Assembly (NCBI RefSeq): GCF_024171945.1
Contig: NZ_JAMTCR010000002.1
Span: forward strand, 2,914,001-2,978,000
Origin: Actinokineospora globicatena
GTDB lineage: Bacteria; Actinomycetota; Actinomycetes; Mycobacteriales; Pseudonocardiaceae
DNA length: 64,000 nucleotides
Direction of reading: 5' to 3'
Each line of letters opens with the position of its first letter. Within the stretch, counting starts at the first letter, position 1. Below, piece after piece: positions 51,601 to 58,438 of the stretch. A program made the translations under genes and the position numbers. Below the pieces are notes generated by a model, which did no database searches, was not told the origin of the DNA, and saw only the letters and a list, made by a program, of their open reading frames with translations.

Positions 51601-51746
51601 GCACCGGTGTCGGCGCTCTCCTCGAGCGCGTGCAGCAGAGCGGTCCCCACCTCGGCCGCCGTCTCCGGGTCGACCCGGTCGGGGTCCTCCCGCAGCAGCG
51701 CGGCGAGTCGGATCGCCTCCTCGTGCGCGGTGGGCGTCTCAGCCAC
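48606..51746 (-). CDS. TPR-CHAT protein with inactivated CHAT domain
   Basis: A 1046-residue protein. About 800 residues of helical repeats (start MAETPTAHEEAIRLAALLRE) precede a CHAT-like C-terminus that opens with VPRVALVPVGALGAVPWAAA at residue 886. It closes with ALLATGTRSVVRGVW and AAALRAAQLWLLDPRR, as in the active paralog at 32603. Between them about 125 residues are missing, including the His motif, and the Cys position reads VRGGPDRMPG. The domain therefore cannot be a protease but keeps the framework, suggesting a sensor or inhibitory pseudo-enzyme. The start overlaps the upstream sigma-like gene by 8 bases. Confidence 0.85.
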   Translation of the reverse strand: MAETPTAHEEAIRLAALLREDPDRVDPETAAEVGTALLHALEESADTGAVRLVTTVLGFALHSAPEHPSAPRWWSELGFAHGWIAEDTGSAAEFDTAITCSLMAVSTPQAPPEVAEGAAVDAAHLTGSLLRLEGVTADRARQLIQALDEIALTWTDSLDAAYFEFNMARALWWAEPLTEDTSYVRRAADILRRALAAPVLAEAGQDCVEEWELFAGVLETVYLDTGDRGLLDELLAAAVTVRDSRPADHERLPVAHGIVAAVAEEIFWTSGGEASAALDTAVTSFAAKRAAVGLNDDEAVSYALLLQIRGCDAEDVPALTAAVAVLEDPARAPGAEMVLSGLHGLLVHLDDPRHAWSGIDWATRALAGAELTADVVFSLHSSRIDCLAAALEAFGGAEVAARCDVDGVLAGARIEALADDDVERAELELRTARLRAQWAADRFPLDLDLFQETSAQMADAVLRMADHVEPDRVPALRAAATLLKDMVPVVLGERDPGPFHAALQHASLREHAEVAGLVEWVEQQTKLKAMLAKGTDDQEVGAQLKEMVGTALGGMSESHRAAGMDALVPIMEDLADVVASSRGSAAARAAAFQRILRRCEELPEPVASSPFVQRLRGGLSAQLAVGGHDGDQVEPAIGDLELALEREDGRWPDDGAHIVERLGDLLRQRGGPGDAARARRLGLRALSEQAWRAMTRPRQEQNTQAPRFARVVGAWCHEDGDDGDLVRVVEAQRCAAVAHSAGVQLVRELLVGTGRAALADQWVAAAATEDAWAARRLGLAALLSEEDKAALTGPLGPEDIQPLLRARGLDALLYLARSHGRPGGVVAVVTAEGEVSSAHLPLLSEEWFTEAPTTTAATLDALGGWAWLAGGAAVFAAARAAAPGRVPRVALVPVGALGAVPWAAAWRKTGTGRRYLVQDVEITLLPSARLLATAPAGSQDPVLVRGGPDRMPGSDYDEASEPACALLATGTRSVVRGVWPHAADSALFALFQHFLGENPTRPAAALRAAQLWLLDPRRVLPTGLSASDLADPADIANWGGFAHVGA

Positions 51747-52785
51747 GGTTCACTCTCCCGCCTCGTGCCTCGATGACCGTCTGGACCCTGGACATCAGGT
51801 CGTCCATCCCGTCCGGGTCGGACAGCAGGGACTCGGCGCGCTGTCGGGGCAGGAGACCGCCGTCGGCCAGGCCGAGCAACGTCGACCGCAGCCCGGCCTC
51901 CCACGCGCTGGGGGAGACCTCGGACATCCGGCGCACCACGGTGTCGACCACCACCGAGTCCGGGTCGGGGTCCGCGTCGCGCACCTCCACCGCGGTGAAG
52001 GCGGACTGGGCGTTGGGGTCGGCGACCTGGTCGTGGCCCCACCGCGCGGCGCCGTCGTCGGACAGCGACGTGACCGCCGTGTCCGGCCTGCGCCCGAGCG
52101 GGCGGTCGATGTAGGCGTCGTACCAGGTCACGTACTCCGGGGCGGTGCGGGTGCCGACGTTGACCCTGGCGCCGGTGTCGCACACGCGCCGGATGGTGCT
52201 CATCATCGCGGGCACCCGTTCGAGGTAGTACGGCACCGGTTTGCCGAACTCGGCCGCGCACCGCTCGGCGAGCCTGCGCACCAGGTAACCGCCCCCGGGC
52301 AGCGGCGCGGAGTAGCCCGCCTCGTCGACCAGGTGCCCGAGCACCGCGCGGTGCTCCTCGTCGGGCAGCGCCCGCCCGTACCTGTTGGAGCGCACCTGCT
52401 TGGGCTTGGCCTGGGCGCCGCGCGCGCAGCGGTAGGACCGCAGCACGTCGTGCACGCGTTTGCGCACGTGGACGCGCACCGCCCCGGGTGGGTTCGTGAT
52501 CGTGGCGCCGTGCTCCGTCAGGAAGGTCGTGGCGACGTGCAACACGTCGACCACGAGGTCCCGGCACACGCAGTCGCCGGAGAGCACGAGACCGATGGGC
52601 GCCTGCCTGCCCCGCCGCGCCGCGGGGCCGTACCGCAGTTCGCGCAGGACCAAGCCCAGGTCGCAGCGGGTGACCAGGTGGCTGGCGTGCAGCCGCGACC
52701 GGATGTCCTTCAGCTCGTCGAAGGCGGCTCGGACCACCTCGGTGGACAGTTCAGCGGAGTGGAGGGGGGACGGGAGCGAAACCAT
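51739..52785 (-). CDS. Sigma-factor-like protein 2 (paralog of the one at 35376)
   Basis: A 348-residue protein heading the upstream block (start MVSLPSPLHSAELSTEVVRA). Residues 96-124 (ITNPPGAVRVHVRKRVHDVL then RSYRCARGA) look like a sigma-70 region 2 helix and align with residues 101-129 of the paralog. The signature WYDAYIDRPLGRR at 221-233 is also shared. No region 4 is evident. It sits directly before a CHAT gene, as its paralog does, so the pair is a repeated unit. The role as transcription factor is inferred and not certain. Confidence 0.6.
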   Translation of the reverse strand: MVSLPSPLHSAELSTEVVRAAFDELKDIRSRLHASHLVTRCDLGLVLRELRYGPAARRGRQAPIGLVLSGDCVCRDLVVDVLHVATTFLTEHGATITNPPGAVRVHVRKRVHDVLRSYRCARGAQAKPKQVRSNRYGRALPDEEHRAVLGHLVDEAGYSAPLPGGGYLVRRLAERCAAEFGKPVPYYLERVPAMMSTIRRVCDTGARVNVGTRTAPEYVTWYDAYIDRPLGRRPDTAVTSLSDDGAARWGHDQVADPNAQSAFTAVEVRDADPDPDSVVVDTVVRRMSEVSPSAWEAGLRSTLLGLADGGLLPRQRAESLLSDPDGMDDLMSRVQTVIEARGGRVNRG

Positions 52786-52914
52786 GGAGATCTTTCTATA
52801 CTCACAGAAGTTTATATGCGAGGAAGTGATCCAACTGTGACAGACCAGGTCGTGGGGCGCGCCGGTGCTCCAGTCCGCTGTGACACCATTGGCCTAGCGG
52901 AGGTGGAGAGCAGG
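52786..52914. promoter_or_regulatory. Divergent promoter of the locus with CTGTGACA direct repeats
   Basis: This region separates the upstream block from the divergent 682-residue gene. It contains CTGTGACA at 52835-52842 and 52878-52885 (43 bases apart, about four helical turns) and the inverted form TCACAG at 52802-52807. A/T-rich elements (TATACT near 52798 and TTTATATG near 52811) could be -10 boxes. The promoter is likely from gene layout; the exact elements are guesses. Confidence 0.45.
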
Positions 52915-54963
52915 ATGGTGTTGCTACCCGCGGTCGTGCCCCAACTGGTCGAGAAGCGCTCGGAGTTGGTGCCTGCCCGGTTGGCCCGAAAGGTCGCGCC
53001 GCTGTTCGGCGTCCCCTTCGAGCGCAACCCGTTCCGCCCGCTGACCTGGGTCTGCGACTTCACCGCGATCACCGTCTCGGAGATCGCGCGCGGCGCGCCG
53101 CTGCCGACCAGGGCCGACGCGGCCCGGTTGCGCGGCACCGAGCACGAGGGCGAGTGGTTCGTGCACGACCGCGCGGTGCTGCCGGGCGATCGGGGCGCGC
53201 TGCCCAACGAGATCGTCGCGGCGACGGTCAACCGGTTCGGCCCCGACACCAAGGCCGCCGTCGTGCTCACCGCGACCAACGTGCTGCTCGCCCCGGCCAC
53301 CGAGGCCATCCGGACCGCGCTGGGGATGCTGCGCGCGCTCGACGGCGGTGACCTCCCGCAGGTGCAGTGGATCGCCGCGTGGGCGGCGACCGCGATCGAG
53401 GTGTACCGGTCGCAGCCCGCGCTGGTGTCCGCGGCGCTCACCGCCCGGGTGATCCAGCGCGCGTCGCTCGCCGCGCCGAGGTTCCCGCTCGCGCCGGGGA
53501 TCCACGGGCGCCCCAGGGCGCGGTGCGAGATCGGCGCCACGATCCCGGAGTCCACTGTGGACCCGGTGACCCGGCCGAGGGACCTGGGGTTCCTCGACGG
53601 GATCGCGGCCGCCCGGCTCAACGCCGCGGGGACGCTGCCCGAGGTCGGCACCGAGGAACCGACCGGTATCGGCGCGGGCGTCGGCGACCGGCTGGTCGAG
53701 CAGTTGATCGGGTTGCTGGTGGACATGGGCACCCCCGACGGGGTGGCGCACATCTGGGTCAGCGAGCGGGTCGCGGGCCAGGAACAGGTGTGGGCCATGG
53801 TCCCGTCCTCCGGCCTGGTCCGCGAACTGGTCGAGACCTGGGCGCACGGGCGCGGGTCGTTGCCGGGGGCGTCCGGGGGCGCCGACGCGCTGGCCACCGC
53901 GATGGCGGTGCCGTTCCGGCTGCCGCTGCCCACCGAGCTCGCCTCGGTCGACCTGCTCGCCAGGCGCGCCTTCGTGCTGGCGGTGATGGGGATCATCCGG
54001 CAGATGGGCCTGCTGGCGCAGTCGACCTGGTTGGCGGGCGAGGAGTTCACCGACCTGGTACGCGGGTTGGACCGCCTGCTCGACGAGGCATTCGACCAGG
54101 ACGACCCGGTCGTGGTCGACACCAGGCTGCGGTTGGCGGTGCAGCGCGCAGGGGCCGAGCGGCACGCCGGGCGCAGCACACCCGAGGCCGCCGCGGCGGT
54201 CATCGCGGCGGCGGACGCCTGCGTCGCGGCGGGCGCGGCCGACCGGATCGACCCCGGGCTGCTCGCCGACCTGTTGGCGGTGGCCTGCATCGAGCTCAAC
54301 TCGCTGCGCTCCACCGGCCTGCGCCGGATGGGCGTCGGCGCCGCGCTGCGCCGGTACTGGGCCGCGTTCGCGGCCACGGTCGAGGTCGACCTGTTCGAGC
54401 CGGGGGCCGATCACGGCGGCCTGAGCTTCCAGTTGCACAACTACGCGGCCTTCCTGGGGGCCAACAAGGACAACGCCGAGGACCTGCGCGCCGCCCTGCA
54501 CCTGTTCACGTCTTCGGTCATCCCTGGGCGGTCCCGGCTCTACAACCGGGACCGCGACATCCGCCCGCTGGCCCGCAGCCGCTACCTCGCCGCGGACGCC
54601 GCCGCCGGACTCGCCTCACTGCTGACGGACAGCGGCGAGCACGCCGCGGCCCAGCAGTGGGCGCGCCAAGCCCACACCTGGGTGCACCAGGTGCTGGCCG
54701 ACCCGCTCTACCAGCCGCACCACCTGCGACCCGAGCTCGACGACTGCCTGTTCGCGCTGCGCGTCGCGCCGGTCCTTGTGCTGGCGATCGAACTCGGTGT
54801 CGCCGACGAGCCCGAGTCGGACGCGACCACGGCCGACGCGTTGGCGCGCCTAGTCGAGCGGTGGTTGCGGGAGGCGACCAACGGCGACATCGAGCGATCC
54901 GACCACCTGCCCGCCGTCGTCGACCTGCGCACGCGGCTCACCGCACTCGGTTTCCCCAGCTGA
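52915..54963 (+). CDS. Large unrecognised helical protein divergent from the conflict locus
   Basis: A 682-residue soluble protein. ATG at 52915 is chosen for its GGAG six bases upstream; an in-frame ATG at 52816 would add 33 residues but has no ribosome binding site. The first 250 residues are mixed alpha/beta (WVCDFTAITVSEIARGAPLP). The rest is largely helical and reminiscent of repeat proteins (RRYWAAFAATVEVDLFEPGA, AAQQWARQAHTWVHQVLADP). No catalytic motif is visible. Its position, divergent from the operon through a shared promoter region, suggests a regulator or sensor of the system. Confidence 0.72.
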   Translation: MVLLPAVVPQLVEKRSELVPARLARKVAPLFGVPFERNPFRPLTWVCDFTAITVSEIARGAPLPTRADAARLRGTEHEGEWFVHDRAVLPGDRGALPNEIVAATVNRFGPDTKAAVVLTATNVLLAPATEAIRTALGMLRALDGGDLPQVQWIAAWAATAIEVYRSQPALVSAALTARVIQRASLAAPRFPLAPGIHGRPRARCEIGATIPESTVDPVTRPRDLGFLDGIAAARLNAAGTLPEVGTEEPTGIGAGVGDRLVEQLIGLLVDMGTPDGVAHIWVSERVAGQEQVWAMVPSSGLVRELVETWAHGRGSLPGASGGADALATAMAVPFRLPLPTELASVDLLARRAFVLAVMGIIRQMGLLAQSTWLAGEEFTDLVRGLDRLLDEAFDQDDPVVVDTRLRLAVQRAGAERHAGRSTPEAAAAVIAAADACVAAGAADRIDPGLLADLLAVACIELNSLRSTGLRRMGVGAALRRYWAAFAATVEVDLFEPGADHGGLSFQLHNYAAFLGANKDNAEDLRAALHLFTSSVIPGRSRLYNRDRDIRPLARSRYLAADAAAGLASLLTDSGEHAAAQQWARQAHTWVHQVLADPLYQPHHLRPELDDCLFALRVAPVLVLAIELGVADEPESDATTADALARLVERWLREATNGDIERSDHLPAVVDLRTRLTALGFPS

Positions 54964-55153
54964 TCCCACCCGCGCCCCTCTCCTGGCGTTCGGCTCCACC
55001 GCACCCGCTGACGACCACCACGCCCGCGCCACCCCCAACCGGACCGTCAATGTCCGGTCGGAGGTGATCAGCCATGCGAACCGGTGGCGGAAACGGCGAC
55101 GACAGCAAGTGACAACGGAGAACCCGAAACAGCACCACATTTCCACGCGGTGA

Positions 55154-55191
55154 TCGGGATGGGGCGGTGGCATCAACACCACCCATCCCGA
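55154..55191. terminator. Hairpin, probable terminator
   Basis: Perfect 10-base arms (55154-55163 and 55182-55191) with a further GGTG/CACC pairing inside make a stable hairpin 190 bases after the 682-residue gene. The distance from the stop codon is long, so the role is probable rather than certain. Confidence 0.55.
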
Positions 55192-56078
55192 CCACCCGCG
55201 CGTTTCGACTTGTGGACACCCGCCCCACGGCGAGCACCGCGATCACCACATCGGTCCGAACCCGCGAAGTGCTACATCGGGTTTCGCGCTGCCAGTGGTC
55301 AGTGGCAAGCCGCCACCTGGGTTCGACTGCCCACTGTGGCCGGTCGTGGGCGATCGGGTTGACAGAAACAGGACAGCGCGGCCCAATCCCCGGTTGACCG
55401 CATTGGGTGGGCCCAGTCGATATGACCCGTGCTCGTGTTCGCGCCGAGTTCGGATTATCGATCAAGTGGTGACGAGCGCATTGTCCGGTTCGTGGGCGGA
55501 CCGCCTGGGGCGCGGCCACGCCTATTCGCCCATGGCCGTCGCGGCCGAAGCGGAACCGGATTCGCCTCGCGACGAATGTCGCTGAAATCGAACTGGGGAA
55601 CGCCTGCGCGGCCGCTGGTATGGGTCAGCCGCCAATCGTTCGACGCCTGGGTCGCGTTAGGTCTGATTGGCCAAAATTCCTGTGGGGTCCATCACGCCCT
55701 CTTTGGGGTGGCGTGCCTCGGCGCGTCCACAAAGGATGACCGCTGGCCGGACGGTGGTGTTCGCGCTGGAAAGGTGAGGTGGTTCCGGTTTGGGGGGTGT
55801 GCGGTTTGTGTGGTTCGGGGTGGGTAGTTCGCTATTAGGGAAACTAACGAATAAGGGTGAGTGGTGGGATAGGTGGTCTACCCCTAGGTCGGGTGGGGTT
55901 GCTTGACATGGGCGTGGAAACCATTTGACGTTGAGTTCAGTGGGTGTTTACGAATTCTGCCGGTTCGGCACGCTGCGAACTCGGGATGGTCGCACGTGGT
56001 GATACTGGCTGCTCAGGGTTGGTATTTGTAGGAACCGTCAGTGGTTGGTGGGTTTCCCACTTTGATCCGTTCAGGGTA

Positions 56079-56103
56079 TTGCGCGAAGTACTTATATGCG
56101 CAA
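56079..56103 (+). promoter_or_regulatory. Operator-like dyad upstream of biosynthetic operon
   Basis: The inverted repeat TTGCGC-N13-GCGCAA encloses a second palindrome AAGTACTT (56086-56093) and the word TATATGC. The same words AGTACTT and TATATGC occur in the dyad before the DsbA-like operon at 60271-60304. A shared regulator, perhaps the MarR protein encoded at 63074, is possible. Confidence 0.5.
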
Positions 56104-56221
56104 ACATGGACCGTGCCTGGGGCGTTGCTGGTGTGGGTCGCGATGCCCGGGGCGGGGGTCCCATCTCATCGCAGTCTCTTTGGCTCTCAGTCGGCCTGTG
56201 TGTGGAAACCGAGGGAGAACT

Positions 56222-57694
56222 ATGTGGTCGTCCGACCTGTTGCGTGCTGTGCGTGCGCACGCCGGGGGTGAGCGGACCGCGGTCTACGACCGTGGACGTG
56301 CGTGGTCCTACCGGCAGCTGTGGGAAACGGCGCGTGGCGTCGCGGGGGAATTGGCCGCGGTCGGGGTCGTGCCGGGACGTCCGGTGCTGGTCAACGCGAA
56401 GAAGTCCGCCGGTGCGGTCGCGCTGGTGCTCGGGTGCGGGATCGCCGGGGTGCCGGCGGTGTTGGTCTCGGTCGATCTCGGGGCCGACGCGGTGGAGTTG
56501 CTGGTGGAGCGCACGGGGAGTACCCACGTGCTCGGCGTCGACGTTGAGCCGGAACCCGGTGCCGTCGTGGGACTTCGCGCGCGGGCCACCGGAGTTGCGG
56601 TGGCGGAGGCCATGCCCGGTGATCCGCCGCTGGTGCTGACGACGTCCGGGTCAACCGGGGCGCCGAAAGTGGTGCCGCTGAGCCGGGTCGGTGTGGAACG
56701 GTTCACCGACTGGGCAGCCACGACCTTCGGCATCGGCGCGGGTACGGTGGTGCTCAACTACGCGCCGCTGAACTTCGACCTGACGTTGCTCGACATCTGG
56801 GCGACACTGGTCGCGGGCGGTTCCGTGGTTCTCGTCGACCCGGACCGTGCCGCCGACGGTCGACACCTGGCGGAACTCGTTGCCGCGCACCAGGTCGAGG
56901 TCGTGCAAGCGGTACCGTTGTGCCTGCGCCTGCTCGCCGCGCAGGAGCAGCGGTTCGAGTCCGTGCGGCAGGTGATCACCACCGGCGACGTCCTGCCCTC
57001 GGCCGTGCTCGCCACCTTCCCCACCGTCTTCCCGAACGCGGCCGTCCACAACCTCTACGGCTGCACCGAGACCAATGACAGCTTCCTGCACACCGTCACC
57101 GACTTCGACACCACCGCGCCGCTGCCGGTCGGCCGTCCGATCGACGGGGTCCGCGCGCTGGTCCTCGATCCCGACGGCACCGAGATCCTCGGCGCGGGTC
57201 GCGGCGAACTGCTGGTGTCCACACCGTTCCAAGCGGACGGTTACCTCGACCCCGATCTGACCGCCGCGCGGTTCGTCACCGGCGTCGCCGGGCACGACGG
57301 TGTCTTCTACCGCACCGGTGACATCGTCCGCCGCGACGCCGACGGCCTGCTGCACCTCGACGGCCGCGACGACTTCCACGTCAAGGTGCGCGGCGTGCGA
57401 ACCAACCTGCAAGAGGTCGAGCACGTGCTCGACCAGCACCCGGATGTCTCCGAGGTCGCCGTGGTCGCGATCCCGGACCTCGAGGCGGGACTGCGGTTGC
57501 ACGCCGCGGTGCGCGTCGACAGTGACATCAACAGCCTCGCGCTGCGCGCGCACTGCGCCAAGTCGTTGCCGCGCACCGCCATCCCCAGCTCGTTCGAGAT
57601 CCAGCAGTCCGCGTTGCCCCGGACCTCAACCGGGAAGGTCGACCGCAACGCGATCAGCCGGTCACACCAGGAGGCAAGGAAAGCCCATGTCTGA
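56222..57694 (+). CDS. Stand-alone amino acid adenylation enzyme (NRPS A-domain type)
   Basis: A 490-residue class I adenylate-forming enzyme (start MWSSDLLRAVRAHAGGERTA, RBS GAGGGAG). Motifs are A3 VLTTSGSTGAPKVVPLSR, A4/A5 NYAPLNFDLTLLDIW and NLYGCTETNDSF, A7 YRTGDIVRRDADG, A8-like DFHVKVRGVRTNLQEVE and the catalytic lysine of A10 in PRTSTGKVDRNAI. It should load an amino acid onto the carrier protein encoded next, whose start lies inside this gene's end (8-base overlap). This ligase/carrier/dehydrogenase layout recalls prolyl-AMP ligase systems, but the amino acid cannot be read reliably by eye. Confidence 0.9.
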   Translation: MWSSDLLRAVRAHAGGERTAVYDRGRAWSYRQLWETARGVAGELAAVGVVPGRPVLVNAKKSAGAVALVLGCGIAGVPAVLVSVDLGADAVELLVERTGSTHVLGVDVEPEPGAVVGLRARATGVAVAEAMPGDPPLVLTTSGSTGAPKVVPLSRVGVERFTDWAATTFGIGAGTVVLNYAPLNFDLTLLDIWATLVAGGSVVLVDPDRAADGRHLAELVAAHQVEVVQAVPLCLRLLAAQEQRFESVRQVITTGDVLPSAVLATFPTVFPNAAVHNLYGCTETNDSFLHTVTDFDTTAPLPVGRPIDGVRALVLDPDGTEILGAGRGELLVSTPFQADGYLDPDLTAARFVTGVAGHDGVFYRTGDIVRRDADGLLHLDGRDDFHVKVRGVRTNLQEVEHVLDQHPDVSEVAVVAIPDLEAGLRLHAAVRVDSDINSLALRAHCAKSLPRTAIPSSFEIQQSALPRTSTGKVDRNAISRSHQEARKAHV

Positions 57695-57950
57695 GACCCA
57701 CGCGATCAAGGTCTACATCACCACCAGCTTCGCCCCGGACGTCTCGCCCGACGAGCTCGGCGACGACTACGACCTGCTGGCCAACGGCGTGGTGGAGAGC
57801 CTGCACCTGCTGCGGCTCATCGCCTGGCTGGGCGAGCGCTTCGAGGTCAACCTGGAGGACGCCGACGTCGCGCCAGAGGACTTCCGCACCGTGGCCACCA
57901 TCCACCGCACCATCGCCGAACTGCGCGGCGTCGCGACCGCGGCCCGCTAG
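57687..57950 (+). CDS. Acyl/peptidyl carrier protein
   Basis: An 87-residue carrier protein (start MSETHAIKVYITTSFAPDVS). Ser38 in LLANGVVESLHLLRLIAWLG is the expected attachment site for phosphopantetheine, and ERFEVNLEDADVAPEDFRTV is the usual helix III region. The Asp before Ser seen in many carriers is Glu here. It overlaps the adenylation gene and is the likely acceptor of its product. The dehydrogenase at 58439 would act on the loaded form. Confidence 0.9.
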   Translation: MSETHAIKVYITTSFAPDVSPDELGDDYDLLANGVVESLHLLRLIAWLGERFEVNLEDADVAPEDFRTVATIHRTIAELRGVATAAR

Positions 57951-57988
57951 AACCCCTGCCGCACAACAACTCTCAGTGGAGGTTACCG

Positions 57989-58366
57989 ATGCTCATCCGC
58001 CACAAGGACACGGTCAACACCGTCGACTGGGGCAACGGCCTCAGCCACCGATTACTGGTCGAGTCCGACGGCATGGGGTTCGCCATGGCGCACACCGTGG
58101 TCGCCGCGGGCACCTCGTCTCGGCTGCAGTACCGCCAGCACCTCGAGGCCTGCTACTGCGTGTCCGGCAAGGGCGAGGTGCACTCGGCCGACGGCTCGGT
58201 CCGCCAGATCATCGAGCCCGGCGTGCTCTACGCGCTCGACCAGCACGACGCGCACACGCTGATCGCCGCCTCGGGTGACGACATGCACCTGATCAGCGTG
58301 TTCAACCCGCCCATCCGGGGCGACGAGCGGCACCGGCTCGACCCCGACGGGTACTCGCAGTACTGA
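57989..58366 (+). CDS. Ectoine synthase (EctC)-like cupin
   Basis: A 125-residue cupin with a GGAGG ribosome binding site. The central LEACYCVSGKGEVHSADGSV and PGVLYALDQHDAHTLIA closely follow the EctC pattern, including the closing HLISVFNPPIRGDE. EctC closes a ring by intramolecular condensation of an acetylated diamine, using iron in the cupin core. EctA and EctB genes are absent, so ectoine is not the product. More likely the enzyme cyclises or dehydrates a carrier-bound or released intermediate of this pathway. Confidence 0.87.
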   Translation: MLIRHKDTVNTVDWGNGLSHRLLVESDGMGFAMAHTVVAAGTSSRLQYRQHLEACYCVSGKGEVHSADGSVRQIIEPGVLYALDQHDAHTLIAASGDDMHLISVFNPPIRGDERHRLDPDGYSQY

Positions 58367-58438
58367 GCCCGCCGCCACCGAGGACGCGCTCCTGGTGTGC
58401 GGCCCGGCCGCACACCAGGACGACGGAGAGGTCCGCAC

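Larger units (their letters stand above)
54964..56221. other. Long intergenic region (1.26 kb), no gene supported
   Basis: No reading frame here has a good start, normal composition or recognisable motif. The stretch holds a hairpin at 55154-55191, a moderately A/T-rich promoter-like zone from about 55800, a candidate promoter (TTGACG at 55925-55930, 18-base spacer, TACGAA at 55949-55954) and a strong dyad at 56079-56103. The long leader between 55954 and the first biosynthetic gene at 56222 may carry regulation. Confidence 0.6.

Noticed and set aside
52816-52914. Upstream ATG for the 682-residue protein
   Set aside because: No Shine-Dalgarno before 52816, whereas 52915 has a well placed GGAG; kept as an alternative only.
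55310-55345. tRNA-like T-arm (GGGTTCGACTGCCCA)
   Set aside because: The stem bases do not pair over five positions and no acceptor or anticodon arms can be found around it.
55429-55827. Possible gene in the long intergenic region
   Set aside because: No ribosome binding site, unusual composition and no recognisable motif; the region is promoter-like.
57989-58366. Ectoine biosynthesis operon
   Set aside because: Only an EctC-like gene is present; EctA and EctB are missing and the neighbours are carrier-protein enzymes.
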